Shown: piece after piece, positions 22,801 to 29,614 of the stretch | How the letters are laid out: the number at the start of each line of letters is the position of its first letter | How positions within the stretch are numbered: the stretch's first letter is position 1 | IMG/VR virus record: IMGVR_UViG_3300029797_000003 | Span: 1-44,064 of that record | From: a virus | Strand: one strand, 5' to 3' | DNA length: 44,064 bases | Position numbers and translations under genes: made by a program | The notes under the pieces: generated by a model | Databases searched by the model: none | What the model saw: only the letters and a program-made list of their open reading frames with translations | Told to the model about the DNA's origin: nothing

Positions 22801-24163
22801 TAGCCAATTCATCAACAAAAGCCTGACGGCGTTGTATTTGAGTTTCAGAGGGCTTTTTAAACCTATCGATATTTTCAATTTTTCGCTCTATGCTCTTTCT
22901 ATAATCCTGAACGGCCTGTTCGCCTTGAAGATTTCTAAGATTTTCAAAGTGTTCGTCTGCTTGAACTCCTACTATTGCTTCATCCGTATTAATGGGTTGA
23001 CCTTGAGCCACGGCAGCCAAGGCATTTTCTTGCCAAATATCAGCATCGTCCGGCGAAACCTTTCGTATATCATTCGCAATAATAGAGACAGCTTCTTGAC
23101 GTAACCTTGGGTCTACATTTGCGTCTTCAAGTTTCTTATTAATATTTTTTCGATTTAAAGTGACACCTGCTTCCCCAACCCCTAAAAAAATCATGGATGC
23201 GACAAAAGACGGCCCAAAAGCTTCTTTGGCACCATCGATAAAACTTTGATCCGTTTCATTGATCGCATTATATTGTTCGGCCTGGATACCGCCTGTCAGC
23301 ATTTCACCGCCAACCTCAAAACCGACATTGGCGGCCATTCTTCCTATTCTGGCTTTGATCCCTTCTTTCATTAACGACTTAACGCCGTTCTTCAGCGCCT
23401 GTTTGCCTGGGATAGTCAAGGCCTTTGCCCCGCCAAGCGTCGCAGCCTCAAGGGCATTCGCAGCAAATTCAATCCCGCCTTCAGCTAAACCGGAGATCAT
23501 GGCTTTTTCTTCAATCTGTTCTTTTGATATCCTGCCTTGCTTGTAAGCGTCAGAGTTCAAACCTTGCTCCACGAATGAATCATATTCAGCAAGGCCAAAC
23601 AAAGGGGCACCACTAACATATCCCACGAGACCGCCCAAAAGCGCACCCGCCGGTCCGCCGAAAGCAAAACCAGCAGCGGCAGTGGGAATAGCAGTCCCCA
23701 GGGACGTAACAGCTGAACGGGCACCTTCACGAATAGCATTCCCGATACCACTGTCGGTATGCTGTGTTTGTAAGAAAGGGTGTTCTTCTTGAAATTCCTC
23801 CATGCCTGAAATAGCACGATCAAGGAACCCTGGTGTTTTTTGCTGCTTGGGGTCCACACCACCGGATACAGGACCACCCGGCAACGCTCGCACACCTCTT
23901 AATCCCATCTCTACCAGGTCATACAAACCTCCGGCAACGGCTGTGCCTACATCACCCATGAAACCACGTTCTTGATCGGGTTGTGTGGTATCCATCTGAG
24001 GTTCATCATCAGGCCATCCAGAAACAAGACGCGACTCGTCAAAAGGCAAAGAAGAAATAGGTTTTTCCTCTTGTGCAGGCAGACCAGATTTTGCAGTATT
24101 GTTGTCTTGGCGTTCTTCCGGCCAACCACTAACAAGTCGTGATTCATCAAAGCCCACTATCAC
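13814..24163 (-). CDS. giant polyvalent protein with DdrB/ParB-like and zincin-like domains, 3449 aa
   Basis: GTG 24163 overlaps the previous stop (TAGTG) and follows AAGGAGATA. Seen in order: the peptide FDESRLVSGWP twice (residues 5-15, 41-51); a Gly/Ala-rich hydrophobic region (about 150-200); long Gln/Glu-rich helices with a 50-residue repeat in two copies (about 538-591, 622-681); an SH3-like barrel (about 768-808); a small polyvalent-associated domain (about 1017-1051); a DdrB/ParB-like domain (about 1095-1300, core ESGNGRTLAIRKAY); an LPD-type domain with AGYHIEAGARTF (about 1575-1625); a GFRWAPSVGAWQR module (about 2080-2127); a zincin-like HENYH site (2233-2237) with a later EEN; coiled coils; and a C-terminal LPD38-type region with hydrophobic helices. 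Polyvalent proteins are packed in virions and injected to act on the host. No helicase or methylase motifs were seen. Confidence 0.85.
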   Translation of the reverse strand: MIVGFDESRLVSGWPEERQDNNTAKSGLPAQEEKPISSLPFDESRLVSGWPDDEPQMDTTQPDQERGFMGDVGTAVAGGLYDLVEMGLRGVRALPGGPVSGGVDPKQQKTPGFLDRAISGMEEFQEEHPFLQTQHTDSGIGNAIREGARSAVTSLGTAIPTAAAGFAFGGPAGALLGGLVGYVSGAPLFGLAEYDSFVEQGLNSDAYKQGRISKEQIEEKAMISGLAEGGIEFAANALEAATLGGAKALTIPGKQALKNGVKSLMKEGIKARIGRMAANVGFEVGGEMLTGGIQAEQYNAINETDQSFIDGAKEAFGPSFVASMIFLGVGEAGVTLNRKNINKKLEDANVDPRLRQEAVSIIANDIRKVSPDDADIWQENALAAVAQGQPINTDEAIVGVQADEHFENLRNLQGEQAVQDYRKSIERKIENIDRFKKPSETQIQRRQAFVDELANIDSQIKEYAFQKEVERGIPEEDIYEYPVDEVEATTDYKPEQDSQQIPSENQSSSDVSPMQPGMVEQLPEDKQPEEQTSKTVDQRRELIADESKTFDEFLYNVQADTFEQELKKAQSGIKNYKPRPPIQPDVETLRKEWEASKSRVDKSEPETQVGYSRSEDKISLPMKNLIGQESDSFDQFQEDFRDQKIDEFEQNLQQAQADIKEYPDRPPIQSDAEGLLREYENQQSEQQGRVWEQEILKQREQARIKAQVKRELNSQAQSIDTDIAGHRVEKTDPTVIPENTLISEEADITEEAKTPNIRSEKVKLTPGDSVTWQTKAGKTLSGKLVKKNKNRWSVQKIDGKNTFVLEKDLISGSQKQENDPQVGLSLADDPQPISDYSNSPVGNTTSEKIIDKPTITDQAQIRFIENRVKKLGSVEAVDKEYAGNDKVSEYARWQARQPGALGEQAGVVPEAASAETENNTPPATEPGAPSGVTSPQKKGRNLFTEKELSEFDRLGVDVSNVTEQYKTEALQQLGFQQEKETDLNTPGYNDRVRAERDRIAKAQDGASDIKTSKGNPWKSKVVLDNHLKKKGMADTHEAIAVDGGFVGREKTVDDQNNKKNEPSVGDTISLKRVASHEQTATPENTGSSGTTYLNDNTSIDFNYEVIDADELITSHNDNMSVNPDFPAELQPRERSRKASLMQVENMASKLNPARLGESANVAQGAPMVGKDSNIVESGNGRTLAIRKAYAGGKTGSEYKVWLQKNAELFGLTVDQVKAIKEPVLVRRRQTDIDNLSRFTQQANEADTAKLSSTEQAIVDAGNLSSDDLAMFRPDQDGNLMAATNKGFIDLFLDKMSPEERAGYVTEDGRANKQLIDRVQAAVFQKAYGSEELLKLSAEEANPDIKNILNGLTKGAPNFVKARGLDDNLAGTGIVEDIVGGIELLRRAQREYPDIKAGNGRTALQAKLRQTIDQGDLFGSDPSEEVKIIAQLLADNIRSGKRIGEFFDSMGVRLRAYIADLSQAEMFGTTNELTSKDLIETTKEFLNDKYEDRQQSLFEEPTDQKRSPGRKTGDIARGDKGRDEDSGRSGRTEDQQTKQEITPTKYGERNKVFTKEGADKARELLRKKLSGNQLNSGIDPEIMLAGIQLAGYHIEAGARTFTAYSKAMVEDVGETIKPYLRSFYEGVRHYPEFDSTGMDDVVDLDATPKSQRDTVEKSVNDRIDDKYADILSLPENLTGPEILDKIDEGTLTPRQLDKFLEKSNSLEEDIQAAKAAVADRVGDLKETYRYESEKEGEALEKYLDSLLAVLSKDRVPGSSLSDQGATAKDGETARKVPDGSGISQPLPHKQKIINDIREGEVRLKGKLSAGQRKSIKEHVEKKNKELEKLEILDPLPNDLDYQKAYDAHRGTSHVPDERAEQEQAGYVQHMKSVRDYFLKRIKPEQEGALKVELEQYKQGYLKKYGAVLDAKSKTMSSMITGAARFPTTKNQKALDAEQRRYEELQAWDKKAQNAIKRNLDLSGVISSDDPKAVDKLSKKLADLEAAQEMMKSANRITRAKKKTDEQKIEELAKLGIKEKDAKNLLEPDYAGKVGFPAYALSNNNANIKRTRDRIAELEKQTNEETTQIDFDGGQIIDNVEDNRVQIFHEEKPSEDIRGRLKKNGFRWAPSVGAWQRKRSDPALWAAKDIVGVEEDRSKYSTTTDHTPGQGITLDQIKSQYKNQQITTNKDGTLSIQFTNGKGVKIETVNHIGGNDIRIAIESGRMEKNGVIQGKYQNGTITINLKDADRRTPIHENYHALREFGMVSVEEERILNNIAKNLDAQNKFKYKLQNDVEENASNALAQIVDDRKQYQEGSKVRAIIQKVMDFFDALTHIGRQSARKLAREYESENIYSRDVNDRQATNQVKQDASQFSVDTDTIPIKEKEKTYDQILSGMKNVWSNRKNKGAHYKEDIGVIENLMGLMSHYSEKIPALKRTFDELLKRSEWKFQKENELYKNGDESMVGTLQDLQKQNKAAYAQLKKYLIDRDINQIGAILIQDEDGTWTIKSPKNERTGERSVLEEGILTKKKARVLAIQYEIDEYPDPVGRDALRAFRTMTVNLHDFYAESWESIIQEYEDRGLTIPDVVTRTEGGEVRINLKVALSQMGDRSSYYFPRQRSNGDWRILAKKEGEHDFIEYRDFKKTADFLAGKMKSKGYTVEVEKVGSMSEDVYQNVKSILSTQAMVNQALAETKLDTKLRKLEDLGLKGEWRGDDYVLPNGGVYAWSESVLKKLGGQFYSDKGRRGNSWSPGYRFDNAPKDMHEIVTNALFMAQGQETDISFEIAQSIANQLADDLRARGSRARMISRSDAVGKDVPVGYETDPVKAIAQAINSAAGGFAKQQVALNTSKAITGQHYTWNEWQEQHPDYKSLKMAEEHLETLQKNSKTEEERIVTIDQKIKELQRERVGVKTESEASRQDRLFRIGTLFREKEKILKWKDKDQAAATHQEIARLRGNIHKEYRQYIQDNMIDPKRQKRAYTDAVNAVENVLKNDEAGDRVVNTLKGLASVWFLGGRLSSAAVNITAMGTTVPAAMNAYGGVPLKRTATHIVQAGKAYASFVTGKGNVSKNDRAILEEIFSRGWVAAQLNMETVNALKSGPAQKYGRAVELLMTPFKITEEFNRGTTLLAAYKGIMAENPGMSKEDALSKAKTVSDRAHGIYGAENQPALLRKGRGLRAASAMYIFQTFMHNYFTTMAYMIGRRQAAAATYMILSPMVFGGAASSILLPAVKMIFKAMDEDDPEEKIYQVAESLFGETGGDVARYGLPGLAGINLKGSLAPNLPDIQEPLDLLGPIGGMMRNIYQGGQNLTQGNYLKGLEKITPLAAGNVVKAIRETTDGVTTRSGDPVFFGNEQLKGNLGSGIMRAAGLNPIRLSKPREIKWNETTLMRQYSERKRRIYSRIVHYHAKPGKDKNPEEWQDIVDEVLKFNARVKSNGLTRIMSPITPKTIKSRVRRAFRPNKRERMRVEN

Positions 24164-25524
24164 TATCTCCTTCCGATGGGATTTAAATTTTCATCATAAT
24201 ATTTGCCGGTTTTAGGATTTCTGAAGTATCGTTTTTTTTCTTGCTCGTCGTAGACTTTTTCAAACTCATTTACAATTTGATTGTATCTTATCTGAGCTTG
24301 ATTTGCATAATTCGCCCGTGCCTGGGGATCTTGTTCTGCGCCAAAATTCCGATCATCATATTCATTTAATGCATTTTGCACATACTTTGCTTCGGCTTGA
24401 CGGTTTGCCAAATCACTTGCCGCCCTCTTACTGTCAGTTTGATATTTCGTACGTTCCATTGCAGCACGGTTTGCCATAGCTTGTCTCTGTGCCGCCCCTT
24501 TATTGCTGAGCGCCTGAGTGTTCAATTTGTTTTGATTGACAGACCTTTGCCTTTCCATGGTGTCTCTTTGGTCTATTTGCTTATCTATGCGGTCTTCCGT
24601 CAACCCAAGGATGGCGCCTTGTTTGGTTTTATAAAAGTCTTGTGTTCTATGGTCCCAAAAACCTCCAGTTACTGAATCTCCATCCTTTGTACTGTGAAAG
24701 GCTCTATGATCTTCAATCGGTCCACTAAGAACACCACGCCTGGGAGCCACGTCAAAGCTACCTCTCTCGTTTGGAAATATATTTCTCTGGGTGAGGTCAT
24801 TACCTCGCAACTCAAACACACCAACAGCATTCCTCTCTTGAGGATTGTTAGACCATTGGCGACTTTGCCCCTGGCTCACTGTTGTAGGAGGACTCGACAC
24901 CACTATGGGGGCTCGGTTCTGTACTGTTTGCGCTGGTGCCTGCATATTATTGTCTGACTGCCCCACTGGAACATAAAAATTTCCGTGTGGAAGCCGTTTA
25001 TACTCCATTCCTACAGGCGTGTTTCTTCGTATATCTTCGTATGCCTTATCATACCCTGCTTGAGTAATTACCTGTCTTCCTGTCTTCGAGTCGGTAGTCC
25101 AAAGGGGCTGATTAAACTCTTTGGAAACGTTTATTGGTGTCGTTCGGTTGAGATTCGGTACATTAACATCATTTGGTGTATTTGCTACATCCGTAGCCAA
25201 TGGAGTAGAAGGTATAAGGGCTGGATTAATCACTTTGGTATCTTTGAGATTGCGCTGAATCTGAGCATTATTTTGCATCCCGGCTCGACCGGTTTGAATA
25301 GCACTGTTTGTATCGATAAGACTCCCAAAAGAAAAATCTTTACCATTGGGTTTATTAAAACTGATTGGAACCCTGTTGACTTGATTTGTATTGATTAGCG
25401 GGGTCTGGTTGTCGTTTGTCATTCTACCCCTGCCGGACATAGGGCTTGCGTTCTGCGGTTTTTTTTCCTTCTTCGGTGGGGTATAATAATCCCTCATGGC
25501 TTGATATTCATTTTTGAGTGTCAT
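24163..25524 (-). CDS. Asn/Gln-rich internal virion protein candidate, 453 aa
   Basis: ATG 25524 behind AAGGAAAATAAAG. The first 240 residues are low in hydrophobic content and rich in Asn, Gln, Thr and Pro, probably disordered. Residues about 320-430 are a long Arg/Gln/Ala helix (KGAAQRQAMANRAAMERTK). The protein ends KRYFRNPKTGKYYDENLN. Such a flexible, helical protein next to the giant polyvalent protein is most simply another internal or ejected virion protein, as gp14/gp15-like proteins are in T7, but no direct similarity is seen. Its stop overlaps the start of the giant gene. Confidence 0.65.
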   Translation of the reverse strand: MTLKNEYQAMRDYYTPPKKEKKPQNASPMSGRGRMTNDNQTPLINTNQVNRVPISFNKPNGKDFSFGSLIDTNSAIQTGRAGMQNNAQIQRNLKDTKVINPALIPSTPLATDVANTPNDVNVPNLNRTTPINVSKEFNQPLWTTDSKTGRQVITQAGYDKAYEDIRRNTPVGMEYKRLPHGNFYVPVGQSDNNMQAPAQTVQNRAPIVVSSPPTTVSQGQSRQWSNNPQERNAVGVFELRGNDLTQRNIFPNERGSFDVAPRRGVLSGPIEDHRAFHSTKDGDSVTGGFWDHRTQDFYKTKQGAILGLTEDRIDKQIDQRDTMERQRSVNQNKLNTQALSNKGAAQRQAMANRAAMERTKYQTDSKRAASDLANRQAEAKYVQNALNEYDDRNFGAEQDPQARANYANQAQIRYNQIVNEFEKVYDEQEKKRYFRNPKTGKYYDENLNPIGRR

Positions 25525-25549
25525 CTTTATTTTCCTTATTCTTTAATAC

Positions 25550-27541
25550 CTAAGCACAACTTGGCCCAGACCCTTCACCTTGATAATTCGTTGTATTTGA
25601 AACAGAACAAGTTCGTGAATACGAATCTGATTCGCTGCTTGTTTCGGATTGACTGCGAGTGGTAGAAAGACCAATATTTGAGGAAACTGACGTTGAAGTT
25701 AACGCAGCTGCACCCAATTGACCGGCAATCCGGCTTAAGGCTATTATTTGTTCAGATGTTAAACCCTTCTCACCAAGCATTTTTTGTAATGCAATTTCGG
25801 CTTCTTTAATCTGTAAATCACCCTCAGCTTTGGCAGCTTCAACCCTGCCCAAGTAATCTTTTATAATGGCATCAATTTCAGCTTCATATTGTGCAGTTTC
25901 GGATTTAAAAATCTCCACGTCTAAACCAGCCGCTTTAATTTCCGTGTCTGCCTGGGCAAGAATATGCGCTGATTCCGTTTTATATTTTTCTAATGCAATG
26001 CGTAACGTTTCAATGTCTGCCTGATGACCCTTGAGTTTTATTTCAGCTTTGGTTAAAGCGGTTTCCACAATACTTTTTTGCGCATTAACCATTGTTTCAT
26101 ACGCCTGGTTATCGGCCAGGTATAATTTGACCTTTTCAGCTTCCCCGGCAATTTGGATTTGCCGGGCAGTATACTGAGACGTAATTGCGTCAACTTTTTG
26201 GGCATAAACATCAGCTTCGGTCTGATAGCCCTTGAGTTTATTTAAATCAATTTCTGACTGGATCTTTGCTGCTTCCATTTCTGTTGCATACATTTGGATC
26301 AGGGTGCTGATACCCTTAATGGTAGAATCATATGCCTGGACAAGCAAAGCATCTACCCGAATTCCCGCTTCTATCCCTTGGATTTGGGCTTTATAAAATT
26401 CAGCCTTGGAAACTTCACCCCGGATCTTCACTTCATAAACTTGCGCCAGCGCTTTGTACCCATCCCATTTCACTCCAAGATGCGACAATTCAAGTTGGAA
26501 TTGTTCATGAATGAATTGAATCGTGGCCTTTGCTGTTTCAAATGCCCGTGTTGCCACCTGATTGGCGTTATCCATCAGATTTTTTTCAAGCTGAATAGCC
26601 TGGGTGATAATAAACTGTGTGTTATTCTGAGCCAGGTTTGAGGATTGCACCAGGATGTCGTTATTCAAATCTTGATTTTTCTGATCAATACGAGACTGCA
26701 CTGCCCGAAGTTTTGCATTGAGTTGCCCAGGTGGCAGGCTAAAGCCCCTGGAAGAAAAGAAATTTAATTCTCTCTGATACGCTTCATCATTCTCAACCTT
26801 TTGGCGTTCCTGTGCCCTGGCCCAAATAGCCGCTTCCGTGTCAACATCAAGCCCAGTGCCGCCATCAATCAACCGTTGCAACAGATCTGATTCCAGTTGC
26901 CTTTTAATGTCACTGTCATATTCAGCTTCATTATGGACAAACATGGCATCCGGGGCTTTCAACGTATCTACTGGTGCCACCCCGTCAAAGGTATAATCCT
27001 TAAATTCAGGCGGGGCCGGTATGGATATATCACTGATCTTAGGAATATCCGGTAAATCGTCTTTGGAAATCGGCTTACTCGGAATCAATATCTCTGATAG
27101 TGCAGGGGCTTCTTTTGTGAAAGTCGGGAATTCTTCATCCGGCATATCCATAAAAGAGATATTCGGTCGTTCTACTGTGTATGGCGGGGTCTCAGTATTA
27201 ATATTCTCAAGATCCGACAAATCCAATGGATCTACTGTCCCAATAACCGTTTGTGGATCTGAGATAACAATCTCATTGCGAGTCGGTTTCTCAGGGGCGG
27301 TAACTTCAATGCCTGCAAGTCCGGCGTTATCAATGTCAAAGAGACCTTCAGTCACAAAATCAAATAAACCACTATCGTTTATGCTGAGAACCGTCATATC
27401 CCCAAGCGACTCAATGGCTGCCAATGATGTTGTTTGAATAGATTGGGCAAATTGCTGTGCATTGGTAGCTTGTTCCAGCACCGGAGTTGTTATATCTTCC
27501 GGCGAAATGAAATTATATGACGATGATGATATACTACTCAT
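25550..27541 (-). CDS. coiled-coil virion protein, 663 aa
   Basis: ATG 27541 overlaps the previous gene by 8 bases. The first 200 residues are rich in Pro, Asp and Glu and likely extended. From about 220 to 610 the chain is almost entirely helical with heptad repeats (for example QIQIAGEAEKVKLYLADNQ and HQADIETLRIALEKYKTES), so a long coiled coil is expected. The C-terminus is Ser-rich with two Cys. Length and shape suit a needle, tail rod or internal ejection protein of a short-tailed phage. It lies between a beta-rich virion protein and the disordered protein at 24163. No family is recognised. Confidence 0.7.
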   Translation of the reverse strand: MSSISSSSYNFISPEDITTPVLEQATNAQQFAQSIQTTSLAAIESLGDMTVLSINDSGLFDFVTEGLFDIDNAGLAGIEVTAPEKPTRNEIVISDPQTVIGTVDPLDLSDLENINTETPPYTVERPNISFMDMPDEEFPTFTKEAPALSEILIPSKPISKDDLPDIPKISDISIPAPPEFKDYTFDGVAPVDTLKAPDAMFVHNEAEYDSDIKRQLESDLLQRLIDGGTGLDVDTEAAIWARAQERQKVENDEAYQRELNFFSSRGFSLPPGQLNAKLRAVQSRIDQKNQDLNNDILVQSSNLAQNNTQFIITQAIQLEKNLMDNANQVATRAFETAKATIQFIHEQFQLELSHLGVKWDGYKALAQVYEVKIRGEVSKAEFYKAQIQGIEAGIRVDALLVQAYDSTIKGISTLIQMYATEMEAAKIQSEIDLNKLKGYQTEADVYAQKVDAITSQYTARQIQIAGEAEKVKLYLADNQAYETMVNAQKSIVETALTKAEIKLKGHQADIETLRIALEKYKTESAHILAQADTEIKAAGLDVEIFKSETAQYEAEIDAIIKDYLGRVEAAKAEGDLQIKEAEIALQKMLGEKGLTSEQIIALSRIAGQLGAAALTSTSVSSNIGLSTTRSQSETSSESDSYSRTCSVSNTTNYQGEGSGPSCA

Positions 27542-29138
27542 TGGATGCCTCTTTTATGGTTTTGATTTCTTTGAATAGCCTGAACTCATGCTTCATTCTA
27601 ATTGGCTGGTCATTATATTTAATATCCGCCAAATCCGTATAATACATAGAATCGCTATTAAGAATGGCTGTGTCATCAAATTGAACTGTCTGTGTCGCAG
27701 TTTGCATGATAAAAAAATATCTGGAAATTATATTAGTATCACGCATCAAAACACCGCCTAATAAAAATTCCAATGAACCATCTTGATAATATCTAATCGG
27801 AAAATCAGACCAGCAATCAGACTCATAAATAGAATTTAATTTGGCATCAGTGTAATGACCAATTTTATATTCCGTACCGCTTAAAACCGCTGATACTTGG
27901 CTATTTGATATTGTTTCAGTAGATATAACTTCCGGCGCACACTCGGTAGATAATGGGCAGTTTGACCAAGTAACAAACCGGTTCCCGATTGTCGTTCGAT
28001 TCCTATTTAGAAAAACAATCCCGAAATGGTCTTTATCGTATGCCGATGAATATTCTGATTGTGAATATCGTTCATTTAGCCTGCTTCGGTTGCTGGATGC
28101 CTCATAAGATGTCACTCTGGCATCATAAGTAGTGCCAGGAAAAGTAACGCCATAGGTACAATCTCTTATAGGATCATACAAAGCTGTCCAACCAGCTGGA
28201 GATATGGTCTCTCCTGAATAAGCAGATATCAACGCGGGACATTTATAACTTTCCGGGGTTGCTGTCTTGGCTTCATCACAGGAGCTTGCCGCTGTGACCC
28301 CTGCAGAATATCGCAACGTGCCAAAGGTTTCACCAGATTCATTCAAAGTCGATGATGGAATCTCAATAACGTGATCTAAGACTTCATACCCTTCTGCACC
28401 ATCCTCATAAATTATGGTTGGCTCATAGTCTCCAGTGTCACCAATGGTAAATTTTTTTTCATATCCACCAGATACATCAATTGAAAAAGTATCTTCTAAA
28501 CTATATTGATATATTGAAGTACCCGGCGTCCCATCGTAACAACATTCTTCGCACTGTGGCGAACCAGTGATTGAATTGACTTCTGTGTGGTGTGCGGAAA
28601 CCAGGCTCTCAAAAATTCGATTATTTGTACCATGCGGTGGAATTTCCCACAGTTCACGACCATTAATCGAGTAAACAAGTTTGTGCCTAAGATATGCTTC
28701 TAAGTCGTCAAACGGTCTCTCACTATACCACCCCAACCAACGCCCCCAACTAAAAGGTGCGATTTCTCCTAACGATGGTTGGGGGATAAACTCATATGGG
28801 CCATTGAATCCTGGCCCCAAACAAAGAACATACCCAATAAAAATATTGTTTTGGTCGTATGCGTCAAAGGCCGGGATATATCGATATTCAATACGCTCTC
28901 TGACCATTTCGTTTACAACGGAAACAGGTGGTACATGAATATGTGCAAAATCCTGCCCTGCCTGTCTCAACACCCGCACTGACGAACCATCATGGAATAC
29001 ATTTTGAATTTTTGGTACATCGGACAATCCCAATTGGAATTGCAGTTTTCTGGCATGAGAGGCCAAAGCACGAGCCTTTTCCAAATCCCCAGAAATGAAA
29101 AACTTCATTCCGTATAAATGGAAAATCTCTCCCTTCAT
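27534..29138 (-). CDS. hypothetical virion protein, 534 aa
   Basis: ATG 29138 overlaps the previous stop as ATGA. The first 180 residues contain aromatic and charged motifs (FNGPYEFIPQPSLGEIAPFS; WGRWLGWYSERPFDDLEAY). The middle has a CEECCYDGT cluster and beta-rich stretches, and the C-terminus is again beta-rich. No signal peptide or membrane segment. The size and position among tail and adaptor genes imply a tail-complex component. Nothing more specific can be said from sequence. Confidence 0.65.
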   Translation of the reverse strand: MKGEIFHLYGMKFFISGDLEKARALASHARKLQFQLGLSDVPKIQNVFHDGSSVRVLRQAGQDFAHIHVPPVSVVNEMVRERIEYRYIPAFDAYDQNNIFIGYVLCLGPGFNGPYEFIPQPSLGEIAPFSWGRWLGWYSERPFDDLEAYLRHKLVYSINGRELWEIPPHGTNNRIFESLVSAHHTEVNSITGSPQCEECCYDGTPGTSIYQYSLEDTFSIDVSGGYEKKFTIGDTGDYEPTIIYEDGAEGYEVLDHVIEIPSSTLNESGETFGTLRYSAGVTAASSCDEAKTATPESYKCPALISAYSGETISPAGWTALYDPIRDCTYGVTFPGTTYDARVTSYEASSNRSRLNERYSQSEYSSAYDKDHFGIVFLNRNRTTIGNRFVTWSNCPLSTECAPEVISTETISNSQVSAVLSGTEYKIGHYTDAKLNSIYESDCWSDFPIRYYQDGSLEFLLGGVLMRDTNIISRYFFIMQTATQTVQFDDTAILNSDSMYYTDLADIKYNDQPIRMKHEFRLFKEIKTIKEASNE

Positions 29139-29614
29139 CGGCGACCTTTGGTGAGCATGATCATAATGCCCTCAATGTTGTCCAGGCTAAAGTCACACCC
29201 ATCGTCGTTTTCAATTCGGATGACCCAATAAACCCCGTGTTGCGCCCGTGACATCGGTAATATCCCTCTGTGCTGAATCTGCAACACCATCTTTGGTGTT
29301 AAAGTAAAGGATGCTTCTGTACCACCGTCGGCCTTCACTGTGACTGTAATACTTCCCGATGTCTCATACCCAACATAAATTTTCCTAAATCGTTTTGACC
29401 CAAGATACCCAAAGTCTGTTGTCGGCAATTCAATGTATGAATCAATTTCGGTACCGTTATCCGTTTCCGCGTCGTCCAGAGAAAAAATCCCCTCATCATT
29501 ACAAGCCAAAGCGCGACCATCGAACAAGCACATAGAGTTAAAATTGAAATTCCGATACTGACTGGCCGCTATTTGTTTTAAATTTAAGGCGATACCAAAG
29601 CAATCGTCACTCAT
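29135..29614 (-). CDS. beta-rich virion protein, 159 aa
   Basis: ATG 29614 overlaps the previous stop as ATGA and has AAGGTGG in front; GTG three codons earlier is less likely. It contains ETDNGTEIDSYIELPTTDFG, then RFRKIYVGYETSGSITVTVK, a pattern seen at the ends of phage beta-propeller or tail-hub proteins that report strains between domains. It may be the detached C-terminal part of a tail hub, whose propeller could be the protein at 32171. This is a comparison by eye. Confidence 0.65.
   Translation of the reverse strand: MSDDCFGIALNLKQIAASQYRNFNFNSMCLFDGRALACNDEGIFSLDDAETDNGTEIDSYIELPTTDFGYLGSKRFRKIYVGYETSGSITVTVKADGGTEASFTLTPKMVLQIQHRGILPMSRAQHGVYWVIRIENDDGCDFSLDNIEGIMIMLTKGRR

Noticed and set aside
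13814-24163. Helicase or DNA methylase in the giant protein, as in DarB-type proteins
   Set aside because: No Walker A motif and no NPPY/DPPY-type motif was found in reading the chain.
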